Source: Otis tarda
Lineage: Eukaryota; Chordata; Aves; Otidiformes; Otididae
NCBI GenBank assembly: GCA_026413225.1
Contig: CM048560.1
Coordinates: forward strand, 14,030,001-14,094,000
DNA: 64,000 bases
Direction: 5' to 3'
How positions within the stretch are numbered: the first letter of the stretch is position 1; each line of letters opens with the position of its first letter. A program made the position numbers and the translations under genes. Under the pieces are notes generated by a model. That model was not told where the DNA came from. It did no database searches and worked only from the letters and a program-made list of their open reading frames with translations. Below are positions 14,001 through 26,000 of the stretch, piece after piece.

Positions 14001-17000
14001 CGCTCATCCTGCAAAAAATGATTCTGATGTTAACATGGGTTTGAACTAAAATACAAACATTCCTCTTTACAGAAAACCCCCGGACTTCTCCACTAAAATA
14101 ATCAATGAAAAAAATAAAGTTGCTGTGAGAAAGTGTTTTACCTCTTCATAATAATGGAGATTATTTTCAGCCACGTTGGTGAACGTTGATCTCATATCAC
14201 ACTGCATGTTTTGCTTCCACCTGTCCCAATCTGCTTTCAGAGCATTATTGGCACATTCAACTTTGTCTTCAAGTTTTCCAATCTCTTCTGAGAACTAAAT
14301 ATGAATTGTAAACATCAAAAACTATTAGTAAAGTCACCATTTCAAAAGTGACTGAAATCAAGTGATTGTAGTGCAGACAAACAGAACTGCAGAACCAAGG
14401 CTGGTATTTAATTTAGCAGAGAAAATCATTCCTCAGGGATACATTTACATTTTATTCTTAATTAATAACTTTGTACAATTTCTCACATATTAATAACAAA
14501 TTCTAGACCAGAATTAAAGTGTTGCTGAAGATATTTTTATTGACTGAGAAGTTAACAGACTCTTCAGTAGAATTTGATAGTGATACATCTAAAAAGGAAA
14601 ATATAGAGAGCTTTACTGAAACTGAATCAACTATACAAATTAGATTTGGCCAAAAAACTGAGAAAACCCTGACAGAACCTTTGATAACCTCAGGAGAAAC
14701 AAGAATGGAGAGAAAATAGCAGAAGTCAAAAGCACAAACTTTCTGATTTCTTGCCTGTCACCTTGACACCTTTTCTTGTGGAACTAACCTCTGTGTGACT
14801 ATATGAGGGAGAGAGAAATACAGAAGCAGAGAAAGAAATTAAACCAAAGGACTTCTGCAGAGAAGAAACTCTTTTATAGTGATCTGGGATCAAAAACCTT
14901 GAGGGAAACTCTACAGATGTTATTTGCTTCTAATTAGTGTAGATGCACAAAGTGACTTTTCAGCTAATGGGAATGAGTAAGTGGACATAGGCTCTCTCTT
15001 TAATGAGTCTTCTAGTTCTCCTAATAATTTTGTTACCTATTGTGATCTACTAATCAGCTGTGTCAGTGCTGGCTGGCACCCAGTCACAGCATGAGGTACA
15101 CCTGCAGCTACAGTGAACGTTCATCTGGCACTGCACAGTGACTGCAGCAGGAGGGAGGCCAGGCAGAGCTGATGCTTTCATTGATATGAACTTCAGGATT
15201 CTGGGATTAACTTCCGGGATTTTCAAGGAATGCTTACACTATTGGCACAATGCAGAAACATAAAAATTCAGAGCAGGATGTGGAAAGTCTCAGTGCACAG
15301 CCTACACCTTGAACCATGCAGGGAGGACAGTTTTCCAGTGCAACAGCCAGCAGCGCTGCTGCCATCAGACACAAGCTAAGCAGCACTGCCTGAAATGGTC
15401 ACAGAACCTGAGCCCAGCGCTTAACTCAAAAACCATGGATCCCAGTTCAGTGTGACATACTAGAATCCTTCAGCTTTTAAAGTATCCAGAAACTCCTTAG
15501 CTAGTAAAACTGAAAATTTCCTCTGAATGGATTTTCTCCGCATTCCACGATACACAGATGAATAAACATTTTAGTTAGACTTGATTTCTACACTGATTTT
15601 CCTTGCCACGCTTATAGATTAATGAAGTAGTGGTTACTAATCAAGAACAAAATGCAAAATATTATTTCTACTTTACTGAAAAGCCCAAGTTCAATTATCT
15701 AGCCAGACCAGTAATCAAACTATGGACAAAGGTCGTTTCAACTACCAACACTGTATTCAATATGAAAAGGTTAATCCAAAGTTTAAATGTGTGGAGATTA
15801 CCTTTAAAGGAATTACAGGCAGCTGGATTTGGTATCTTGGGCATGTCCCAAGTTAATTGCCTTTCCTTCAAATACCGAAAATGAATGCACACAGAACACT
15901 GAAAATAGTGAATATTTTTAGATGATTTAGAGTAGGAAAGGTAGTTGAATTAATTTTCTGCTTTTGCAAGAAGAAGAGTCCCTATAATGAGCTAGGCTAC
16001 ATATGTAAAGAACTCCAACTTAGAAGTCCTGGCTGCAGCAGCTTCGCCTTACCTTGTTCTTCGTATCTTTAAGGCATTTATTTTACAGTTTGTATTTGTC
16101 CTGCCTTTTCTAGGAATTATGGTGTAGTTACAACGTGGCGTGGACAGGCAGACTCTTTTCTACATTCCTGCCTGGATATGCAGTTTAAACATCACCCTCT
16201 AAAGCCCAAAAGAAACTGTATCAAGGCAAGAGTTGGAGTTAAGGTCTAAAGACAGCATTATGCCACACTTCATCATCTCAAGTAGAGAGGTGTAAGATCT
16301 GCTCTTTCACAACTGAAAAAAAACATAAATGCCACCCTCTTCAGCTGCATGACAGCAGAAATCAAAGAAGAATGGCTTGGTCTGAACAAAAGCACATACC
16401 TAGGGTGTTCCTCATTTACAAGGTGTAAATTGTTACAATTTATCCTGCAAATTAAATACAATTCTCAATCAATTTTCTTACATTGATCTCACTGAGGCAG
16501 CTGCTGTTATAAATTAGATCTCCCATCAGTGATCCCTAGAGAAGGTCAGCAGAGTGCTAATCAGAGGTGGGGCAGGAAGGTGGGAGCCAGACACCGCTAG
16601 GGCAGAGTGCTAACAGACATGAACAGTGTGACCTGCAGCCAGAGAGGCTTGGCCCAATTGCCAAATTACCTGGTAAGTGACACAGCATTTTACACTATCT
16701 CACTATGCAGGATAGCATGAATTTCTATCTGCTATATTAATTAATCCTACAGCTTGGTTATACTAATCTTTTTCAGACTGGAGTTAAAACATAAGACATA
16801 TTCAGAATGTGATAGATTTAGCACTTCATCTTTTTACTACTCAGTTTCAAGCCTGAACACTAGAATCCTTAAGTTAGCATTTAATGCTTCTCTGGTTCTG
16901 TCAGAGCACATTGTACCAAGCTTTTGTCAGAACTACTGTTAGCACTAGTGGCAGTACCAAAACTGATAAAAACTCCCAAACCACAGAGGGATGCACTAGC

Positions 17001-20000
17001 ATTGCTCTGTAAGCCTTCATAATGGAGTGTGGGAGTGATGGAGCCAAAAATTCCAACATCTTTACAAACAGAGTTCCGGAGGTAAGAAAGGTCTAGATAA
17101 GCAGGAGGACACCAAAGTCCTCATAGATATATCCGTCAGAGTCGGCATCCAAAATCACGGTCTTCAAACCTTCCATACCCTGATCAACTGCCTTCTTTGT
17201 GGACTAAATTTTTGGAGTGGGAGACAAGATTTTGGTTTTTTTAGCAGTACCACAAACAGCTTTCTAAAAGCCTGGTGGCAGAAGCACTGGTCAAGAAAAT
17301 GTTCTTTCCCAGCCAATGAGCCTGACATCATAAGATTTAATTTGCAATTCCACCCAACTTCAGCTGCACTGACCTTGAGGATGTTTTGCATTCTCCTGCT
17401 GTATAACCTCCTGTTTGTTAAATCATGTAATGTTTGCTGTGACCAATGCTAAAGATCTCACAGCCTTTTATCAGCTCTAATGACAGTCTGAGATTCCTTA
17501 TCTATGGTGGAAATGTACTTCAAATGAGATTAGAGTTCATGCCACTCATTGTCAGCAGAATTTCTGGCTACTAGATTGCACTGACAAGTTCCATCTGACA
17601 TCTATGAGATCATTAGAAGCTACATGAGTTCTGCTTAGGCATAGAAATGTGCAAACTCAGCGTTTGACACCAATTCCAATAACAGTACCAATAAAATAAA
17701 TAAAAATAAAATTAAAATAAAAATTAAAACATAATGAAAAACTGATTAAGAAGTTAAGTTACTTGAATGGTTAAAAATAGCAGCACATCATTCTCTGTGG
17801 TCAAACTATCATTAATAGAAGAAGCCTTCACCTTCTAATTAAGAAAAAGTCTTCAGGATACAGCTGCCACTCAATTAGAGAACACAGGATTTTGTGATCA
17901 GATTAGACTAACAGGCATCTGCTTTACTGCTCTCATGAGACTGCAAGGAGAATCAGGCTCTCTGAAAAAGGATTTTTTGAAATGAGTAAGAAATAGAGAG
18001 GTTGGAAAGATAAAGCAAAGATCTAAACACCTGGGTAATCACACTGTCCAAAGGCTTTAACCAAAACTGTACACATAGTTTTGGAAACACAGAAACAGTG
18101 AAAAAGACCAGGTTGTGCAAACTGATGTCAAAATTTTACTGGAAGCAAGTACAAACATCTCATTATGGAGTAAACGATTGTCAATATCAAATCAACACAG
18201 TATGATCAATATTACACTACAGGAAAAATATTCCTTTTTGTCTGTAACAGGTCAGGAAAAGACAGTGCATGCACCTTGTCTGAAGACTCCATCAGATTAT
18301 AGCAGAAATACATTCTGAAAAGACCGCTCCTGCCAGGCAATGTTCCCTTCCCTACGGTGGACAGCAATAAGACTAGCTGCTAAACAAGCTGTACGAAATG
18401 GCAATTCATCACTGAATCGCTCTGTGCAAATGCAACTGTCTTTAGCAGGTTGCCAACACACCATTCAAATGGGAAGTGCTGATTAAAAGGGATGCAACGT
18501 TAAAAAGTTGATGTAACTTAGCTGCATATGTAACTTACGCAATGACGTGTGACACTCCTTTCTGCCAGAATAAATTCTTAGAATCATGAAGTACCTCAGG
18601 CTGGTAGGGACCCATAAGAATCACTCTTAATAGGTGCTGTGCTTGCTGCAATGCAAGGTCTAGGGACCTTCTCCAACTAACCATGCTCCATGCATTTTAT
18701 AAGCGCTTCAAACTTTATACGGAAAATAAGGACAAAGGACAGGAGAAGCAGCAGAGAAACAAAGAGATTAGAGAACCCTGCTCTTTGCAGGGGGGTTGGA
18801 CTAAATGACCTTTAAAGGTTCCTTGCAACCTAAACCATTCTGTGATTCTATGAACTCAAAGGCAGTAAAATGAGAGGACAGTATAAGATAGAAGTGAACA
18901 GAGTTTCTACTCCAGGAAAAAAAACAAAACCAGAGATACTTACTTACTGTCCCACTGCAGTACGCAGAGGCAAACTGTTACAAAATATACCAATAGCCAT
19001 CATAGATATCAGACAGTGGTAATATATTCTTATTTATTCAGCTCAGTGACAAGAAATCAAATAAAAATATGCATTTCAAGTGCCAAAAACTATCTAAACA
19101 GCTCATCTTTACATGAAAGCTAATTATGACAACCCTAATATAAAATATCTGAAATGTCAAGGAGTTTCTCCTTTGATGTACTAAAAAGTTATTAAGTCAT
19201 TTTTAAATATTATTTACACTGTATAACACTTTGTGTTAACATCATGCCAAAAATTTTAGAAATGCCAATACCCATCCCAGAAGTTCCTTTTAATTAGCCC
19301 ACTGACCCCACTGATGGGTTTGGGGATGCCTGCCCCCATGGACTACAAGCTATGACTTCACTAGAATGAATGAAGGTGTCATACTGGAAGTAAAAAAACA
19401 TCCCTGGGCCCAACCAGATAAGACAGAAACCTGAAAGAACTGAATGAGAACTTTTTATTTTTAATAATTTTAATGAACAGCTTTGTTCACTCTAACTATA
19501 TCCTCTCCCACATCAATGGAGTAGCAGCTACAAGAGCACGGCAGCAACTCTTTCTTTTAACTCCCAGTGTGGAAGTAAACAGAAATGCTAAAAATAAGCT
19601 GCAGTACAGTCAGTGATGACAAAACACAGTTGTTGCCCACTATTACCAGTTCTGTGCCCCAGTAGCATACCTACTGAAGTTTTGCATCTTTCTCATGATT
19701 GCCTTGGCCCAGCATGCATAGCTACAGAGGCCAAACCTTTTCAAAATAAGTGTGAGAATTATAGAGACACTATCCAGCTACAAGACATGGCTTCAGAAGG
19801 CATGCTTTCTTCAGGGGATTGTCTTTTGCAGTTAGAATAAGGCCTGGAAGATTTCAGCTTTCTGTACATACTCACCAGATCCTTTTCTGTCTTTTTATTG
19901 GCTAAAGCATCAACTTTGGAGTCGAGCTCACCTTGAATTTGATCTCTCCTTTTCAAAACACCCTTAATATACAAGAGGAAAAAAAAAAAAAAAAAAGAAG

Positions 20001-23000
20001 TAAACAAGTAAACTGCACCAAATTTTAGCCATCTATTCAGAAAACCATCAAACAACTTGGCTATTTAATAAATTAAGCAAGATCACAGTATTATCCCATT
20101 TAATAATTTTGACATTATACTTTCCTCAAAAAAAAAACTTTAAATAATGAAAAATTATTTTTCAATACCTGTCTTTTATCTTTTGTGTTTTTCAAGAATC
20201 TTAGTAAATCTAAAATCAGTGCTGCAAGAATCTGCCATACACAGTATCATTGCTAGTTGTATGAGAAAAACTGCAACAGCAGTTTACTTAGTATCAGCTC
20301 AACTTACTATATATTCCTATTTTAAAACAGCAACATGAGTTTGCCAAATCTCCTGAACAAAAGTATCTTCTTTGAGTAAAAGTTACAATACAAAGTAGAA
20401 GAAATGACTAAAACTGGTACACCAAGCATTACTGAAGTTGTGGCTTTAACCTTCAATATTATTTTGTAAGTGCCAAATGTAGTTCAGAAAAATCAGATAA
20501 AATGATCATAAGAAGGACAGATGTTCTAACATTGAGATGTATGCTTATTTTCAGCATATGTAGTTATTACCTCCTTTAAAACTGTCTTATCATGTATTGG
20601 ATTTTAGCACAATGTCGAAAAATAATTAGGAAAGGGAAGGAATGTTACTTGTTAAACTACAAAACAGGAACAGTATTACAGATTAATTTTCCATTTCTGA
20701 TGCTCATTTGCTCTATGACCTTGACAAAGCCTTACAAATTTCTCTTTGCCTTATTTTCCTCATCTGCAAAAGCATGCTCAGGTGTGCCTACCTTGCAGGA
20801 ACATTGCAAGGCTTTAGTACTTAAAAAAAAAAAAAAAAAAAAAAAATAGAAGCAGGACATACATAATTACAAATCCCAAAACCTTTTATGTTACCTTGCC
20901 ACAACTGGTTTTACTGCTTCTTCTGCATATACTACAGAGATTTGCAGTATTCACCTCTAGCATAGGGCATGTTGAAACAGCACAGGGCACAAGCAGTTCT
21001 ACCTTCTCTAGCTGTCTTATTTGACTGAGTTCTCTTTGAAATCTTGTCACTTTAACAAACACAATAGAATAATTTAGGAGGTTAATTTTCAAATAATTTT
21101 ACAATATTTATTTTTGGACAGGTACTCACTAGAAAAAAATCGGTAAACCTGACTTTGGACAATTTTGAGTAATAGATTAGCAATACATACTAATGCTCAT
21201 AAATCTATGTTAAAATAGCTCAATATTTTTGGTTAGATAAATACAGAAAATGTTCAGCTGCAAGCATAGAAGCAAACCAAATATGTCTGGAACAGCTTTC
21301 CTTCATATTACAAATGCTTTCTCTTTTTTACTATTTCTTTTGCCTCTTTTAAAACTGCTTAAATGACTATTTGGTAACTTTTATCACAAACACTCCTTAA
21401 ATTACAAGATAAAACCAATTATTTTAATACTAATGTGCTACAACTATAGACAAGTGCTGACTTCTAATGGCAAACAGAGGGACTGTGTTTTTAAAACACA
21501 TTATACTTTTGCTAATTTTTTTTGTGTAATATTTAATGCTACCCTGCCACAAAACTCTCAAGTAGTTGTATGTGGACCCATAATCAATTTATTGCTGCAG
21601 TTTGTACCCTGAGGCACAGCAGTCGTCTGCACTCCCCAGATTTGTTCTGTGAGTCAGTTAGGAAAGAGCCAGTCCAGATGTAAATATTTTAGCTATGAAT
21701 TCATCACTTTCCCCAGTTTAAGGCTGAACTCCCAAGACTGGACAATACAAGGATTGTATTGTATTGACCACACCTACTTCTGCACGTTTGCGCATGATCT
21801 TGGCAGCACCGCACAAAGGTCCCTGTGATGAGGGGTTAAACACACCTCTGAAAGCAGGTTTTACTCGTCTGTGACTCCCTACTGTATTTTTAGCATGACT
21901 AGTAGTTCCCTCTCCAAATTGTGAGAGGGAAATAAGCTGTAGGAAAAATAAAAATCCATGGTGAATGAAAGGAAAGGAACAATTGTAGAACAGGAATGAG
22001 CTAGTGGAGGAAGATTTTCCTCTAGACAGGACCTCATGACAGGCTAATGCTGTGTTGCAAGTGTTGCATCAATAACACTGCAAGCAGAAAAAAAAGTGCA
22101 ATGGGCAACAGCTACTTGCAATGTGTGCATGAAAAGCCAGGTAGTCACTTTGGGGTTTGTCCACAGAAACCTCTCTGTGCTCTGGAGAAAAGAGAACATC
22201 TGAGAAAGGGTGAGCCAGGCTGCACACTTAGAAGGCAATGGGCAGGCAGCTTCTCAAGTACCATGAAGGCTAGGATCACTCGTGGGTGACAGACTTAGAA
22301 ATTCTGAAAAGTCAGTCTGGAAGTGGGGGAGAGGAAGAAAACCTGCAATTGTTAGGACAGTAATCTCTTCAGACCTTTAAGCAAGCAGTACCTACCCTCA
22401 ACTACCTGCAAGTACATGTAAATAATGAGGTCTGTGAGATACAGGACATTTTGTACAGCCCCTCTTTCAGTGAAGCTTGCTTTAAAGACAGCACTTACTG
22501 CAGCAGTAATTCTTAACCTCTCAGTAGCTAAGCCTTACTGAGAAACTGGCAATGCTCTGCACAGTGCCAGCAAAGGCTCAGTTAACTTGAGTCTTGCTCT
22601 ACCCATGGCCGGTAACACACTCAGCCCCTACTCAGAAACCACTGCAGTGGGAGCTGGGTTCCGCGCAGGAAGGCAAGAACACATACTGCAGCTTGCACTG
22701 CTCAAAACCTAGACAAAGAGGGGTTTGTACACATTTTCTGCTTTCTGGAGGCAGCAGAGTGGGAATTACAACATGCTGACTTCAGTTACTTAATTATGTT
22801 GATTATCCATGGGCACTGAGTTTATCAACTCTGTAGTCAGATTTTTTACATTCTCTCCAAGTGTAAGAAAAATACGTACATAAAGGGAAGTGGGAGCATC
22901 AGCTTATGGCAAAGACTAACACATGCTTATATAATGCCATAGGAACTGGAAGTTCCCTGCTGTTCTGGAAAAAGAAAACATAGTTTAGGAACATCTCCCA

Positions 23001-26000
23001 GAAAGGGAAAAACCTCTCCACTCCTTTTCCCCCGCACAATCTGTTACTCGATGAGTTCATATTTCAGCAGTGTCAGAGGACGCCTTTCTCAGCTGCTGTT
23101 CCCCAAATCTTTCTGTGTTCCCACCTCTCTGCTACAATGCAGAGTTCTCTGAAGATGGCAAAACCAAACACTCTCTAGAACAGCTACCAAGGGCTGCCTG
23201 CCATGCAAAACTACCACGCTCTTCTCATCTGGAAGGGGCACCTCTTGCCTGATTAGCAAAGGAAACAGGACCAACCAGATTCCTGAATGGACAGCTGTCC
23301 TATGCTGTGTACATTTAATAACAACAGTAAAATAAAGGGACTGCAAAATCATTTTCATCAGTTACAAATTCCCTTCTAGAGTTTGCCACTGGACTAAGTC
23401 AAATTTTATATACAGCCATAACCTATCCTTAAGGAAACCTTACCATCAGAATTTCACTGTAGAGAACGTATTCATGTAAAATCGGCAGCAGGTTTTCCGA
23501 GAGCCCTGCCATTCGCTTCTCTGTAGCCTTGCAACACTTGTCGATGCAGCTGGCAACACCTTTTAGGGAGTCTGCTATATCTTCTTCTGATGCTGACCAG
23601 AGTGTGTGGATGGGGCCGTATTCCTTCATTTCATTAAAATATTCTTAACAGGAACATATATGCATATTACTCTTTTGTTCATTAATACATGTCTAAGTGA
23701 TACTAATTGCAATTGCAACCTCATATTTACTGTGAACAAAGGAAGAGACTAAGGCTCATGTTTAAATTTGCTCAAATGACCAAGTAAACTGCAGTTCATT
23801 GTTTATGACTAAACTAATTAGGAACTACTTAATTACAATACATTAATTAGAAACCTACCAGCAAAAATGCCCCAGTCGTTTCAGAAGGACACACATACCC
23901 AGGCAGACCTGAAGAGCTGCATTCAGATCACCCAATGACCTGAATTACTCACTGTCGTCAGACAGGAGCCATAACAGACCTGGGCAGCAGTCGGTCTGAC
24001 TTGCTTCTACTGCTCTGAATTCCTCTGCTACAGTAATGCTCCGAATCCTGTCTTAGTTATTAAAACTAGCAGCCTTGGTGTGTCCCAAAAGCTTCAGAAG
24101 ACACACTGAAGTTCACTCTAGTTCTGCAGCTGTTATCTCTTTTAGTAGTTTTTATTATTCTAAATACAAGGATATCCTACAAATTATTTCTTCTGTCTCT
24201 AGGCCAAGTGATAACCTATAAGCAGAAGGAAGGCCCAGAATTCACTATGCCATTTGGTAGAGCTAAACCTGGGCCAGGCTGGACATGACCTGGAAGCTGC
24301 ATGTTCACAGGAGGGTACTGTGAACACGTTGGTCATATACTGAAAACACAATTTCATCACAACTGAATTTATAATCCGGAAATGTCCAAGAAAAGATGCA
24401 AAGTGCTGTGTGGCATTAAGAGTGTAATGTTTACTTTGAGATTAATTGGACAAAAAAAATCTCCATGGAAGATGTAATTAAGAATCTCATGTTAAGCTAC
24501 TGCAAGCAGGAATGTTATCTGATTCATAACTATCAACAGTTCATATCCACAACAGTGCGGCCCTGCACACGAGTATTCTGCCAAGTGCTATTTGGAAAAT
24601 CTAGAAAGAAAATATAACGTACGACATTTGGAAGCATGCCAAAATTCATAAGGTTTTTCCAAGAAATGTTTTGGCACTGACGCCTTGAACCTACAGACCT
24701 CAGCCAGCTATTTCCACTGAAATGAACAATATCAAAAAGAACTCTCTTTACTAGCATGTATTTTCCTTTTGTAAGACCCCTCCAATTTAGTGAGGACATG
24801 CTGAGATCCGGTACGGCACAATAAAGCACAAGGGCTCAGTTATTAAAGAACCCAGTGCAGCTCTTCAAATTCTATTATATAGACAATAAAATCCCTCAAG
24901 TACTGACTGGTGGAAATTCTACTGAACAGGCCTAGTCTGAGATCAGGGTCAATCTCGGCAAGTCAGTAATTCAGCATTCCAAGTAGGTGTGCAAAATGCT
25001 GTTACTTAAGGAAAAAACTGAGATTAAGTCATCGTTCTTAAGAAAACTCTAACAGGCACAGTTTCCTGTTACAGAAATTATGATCAACCGTAAAGCTATT
25101 AAAAAATCATAAAACCTACTTGGTCACCACAGAAAAAAAGGTGCAGAATGAAACAAAAAAGAATTGATGTTTAGAGATCTAGAATCTAGACAGCATTATG
25201 CCAGTGTAAGACAGCACAGAAAACTGTGACTACTTTCATTTTGCAGAAAGTACAAAACAAATGGTCATGCAGCTTTCCAAAAAGCACAAGTAAAAAGATA
25301 GCCATACTTGCTACACTTTCTTCTACGTTCCTTATCAACTAGTTTAATGACATTTTAAAACTCTTCCTTTTAACAAGTTATTCAAACTAACTTGAAGGTC
25401 TGCCAAAACAATGACCATTATGAAAAGCAAAGTATAAACACAGATCTCCCTTCTTCCCTGCCTGCTGGAAAGAGTATTTTGCCTGGCACAATGAAAACTA
25501 ATTTACTTTTCCAATATATTAATTTCTTAAATCAAGAAAGCTTTTCTACTTACCCCTTTCTTCCTTGTAAATTCTATGAGCTATTTTGTCTAGTATGTTT
25601 ATTTTCTGACTAAATGTTTCCATGTAATCGTTCATTTCTGTAAACATTTCAGGACGATTTTTAACTCCTCCTCTTACTGAGGATGCTACAGCTCTGACGG
25701 TCTGTCCCATTCTGCTCAGCAAACCAGGACCCTGCTTCTTGTGCGAGGAGAGTTCCTACAGATAGAACAAGCTGTGTTTACTTCCAAGTACTTTAAATTA
25801 TTTGAAAATAATGCATCCTGTAAAGTTGTTTTTCTTTTTTTTTAAACAAAACTACATACATAAGCTTATGTGTGCCTCTTCAGTGTATAAATCTTACTTT
25901 AAAATTATTAGACCAGTGTCAGAACCTTATCTGTCGTGTGCACTTACCAGCTAAGCGTTTCAGGGCAAACACAAGCATGCTGTGTATCATGCTCTCACAA

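Larger units (their letters stand above)
5075..14141 (-). other. SNX7 intron 8 (9.07 kb)
   Basis: The longest intron separates the last 26 codons from the rest of the gene. It contains two CR1 3' ends in opposite orientation (6133-6246 and 6538-6876) and a solo LTR (10259-10700). The other ORFs here, up to 114 codons, have no recognisable content. Confidence 0.85.
14295..19875 (-). other. SNX7 intron 7
   Basis: This is 5.6 kb of AT-rich intron. It contains weak CR1 remnants near 18.6-18.85 kb and otherwise nothing I can name. Confidence 0.85.
19963..23443 (-). other. SNX7 intron 6
   Basis: This is 3.5 kb. It holds the MIR-like fragment near 20.7 kb with an adjoining A24 run. No further exon signal is seen. 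Confidence 0.85.

Noticed and set aside
13820-14014. Minus-strand ORF just after exon 8, considered as the SNX7 terminal exon
   Set aside because: Its translation does not resemble the SNX7 C-terminus, whereas the exon at 4994-5074 matches it closely.
24302-24326. Inverted repeat TGTTCACAG / CTGTGAACA with 7-base spacer
   Set aside because: Nine-base arms are expected by chance in 64 kb. The spacing does not match a nuclear receptor palindrome.
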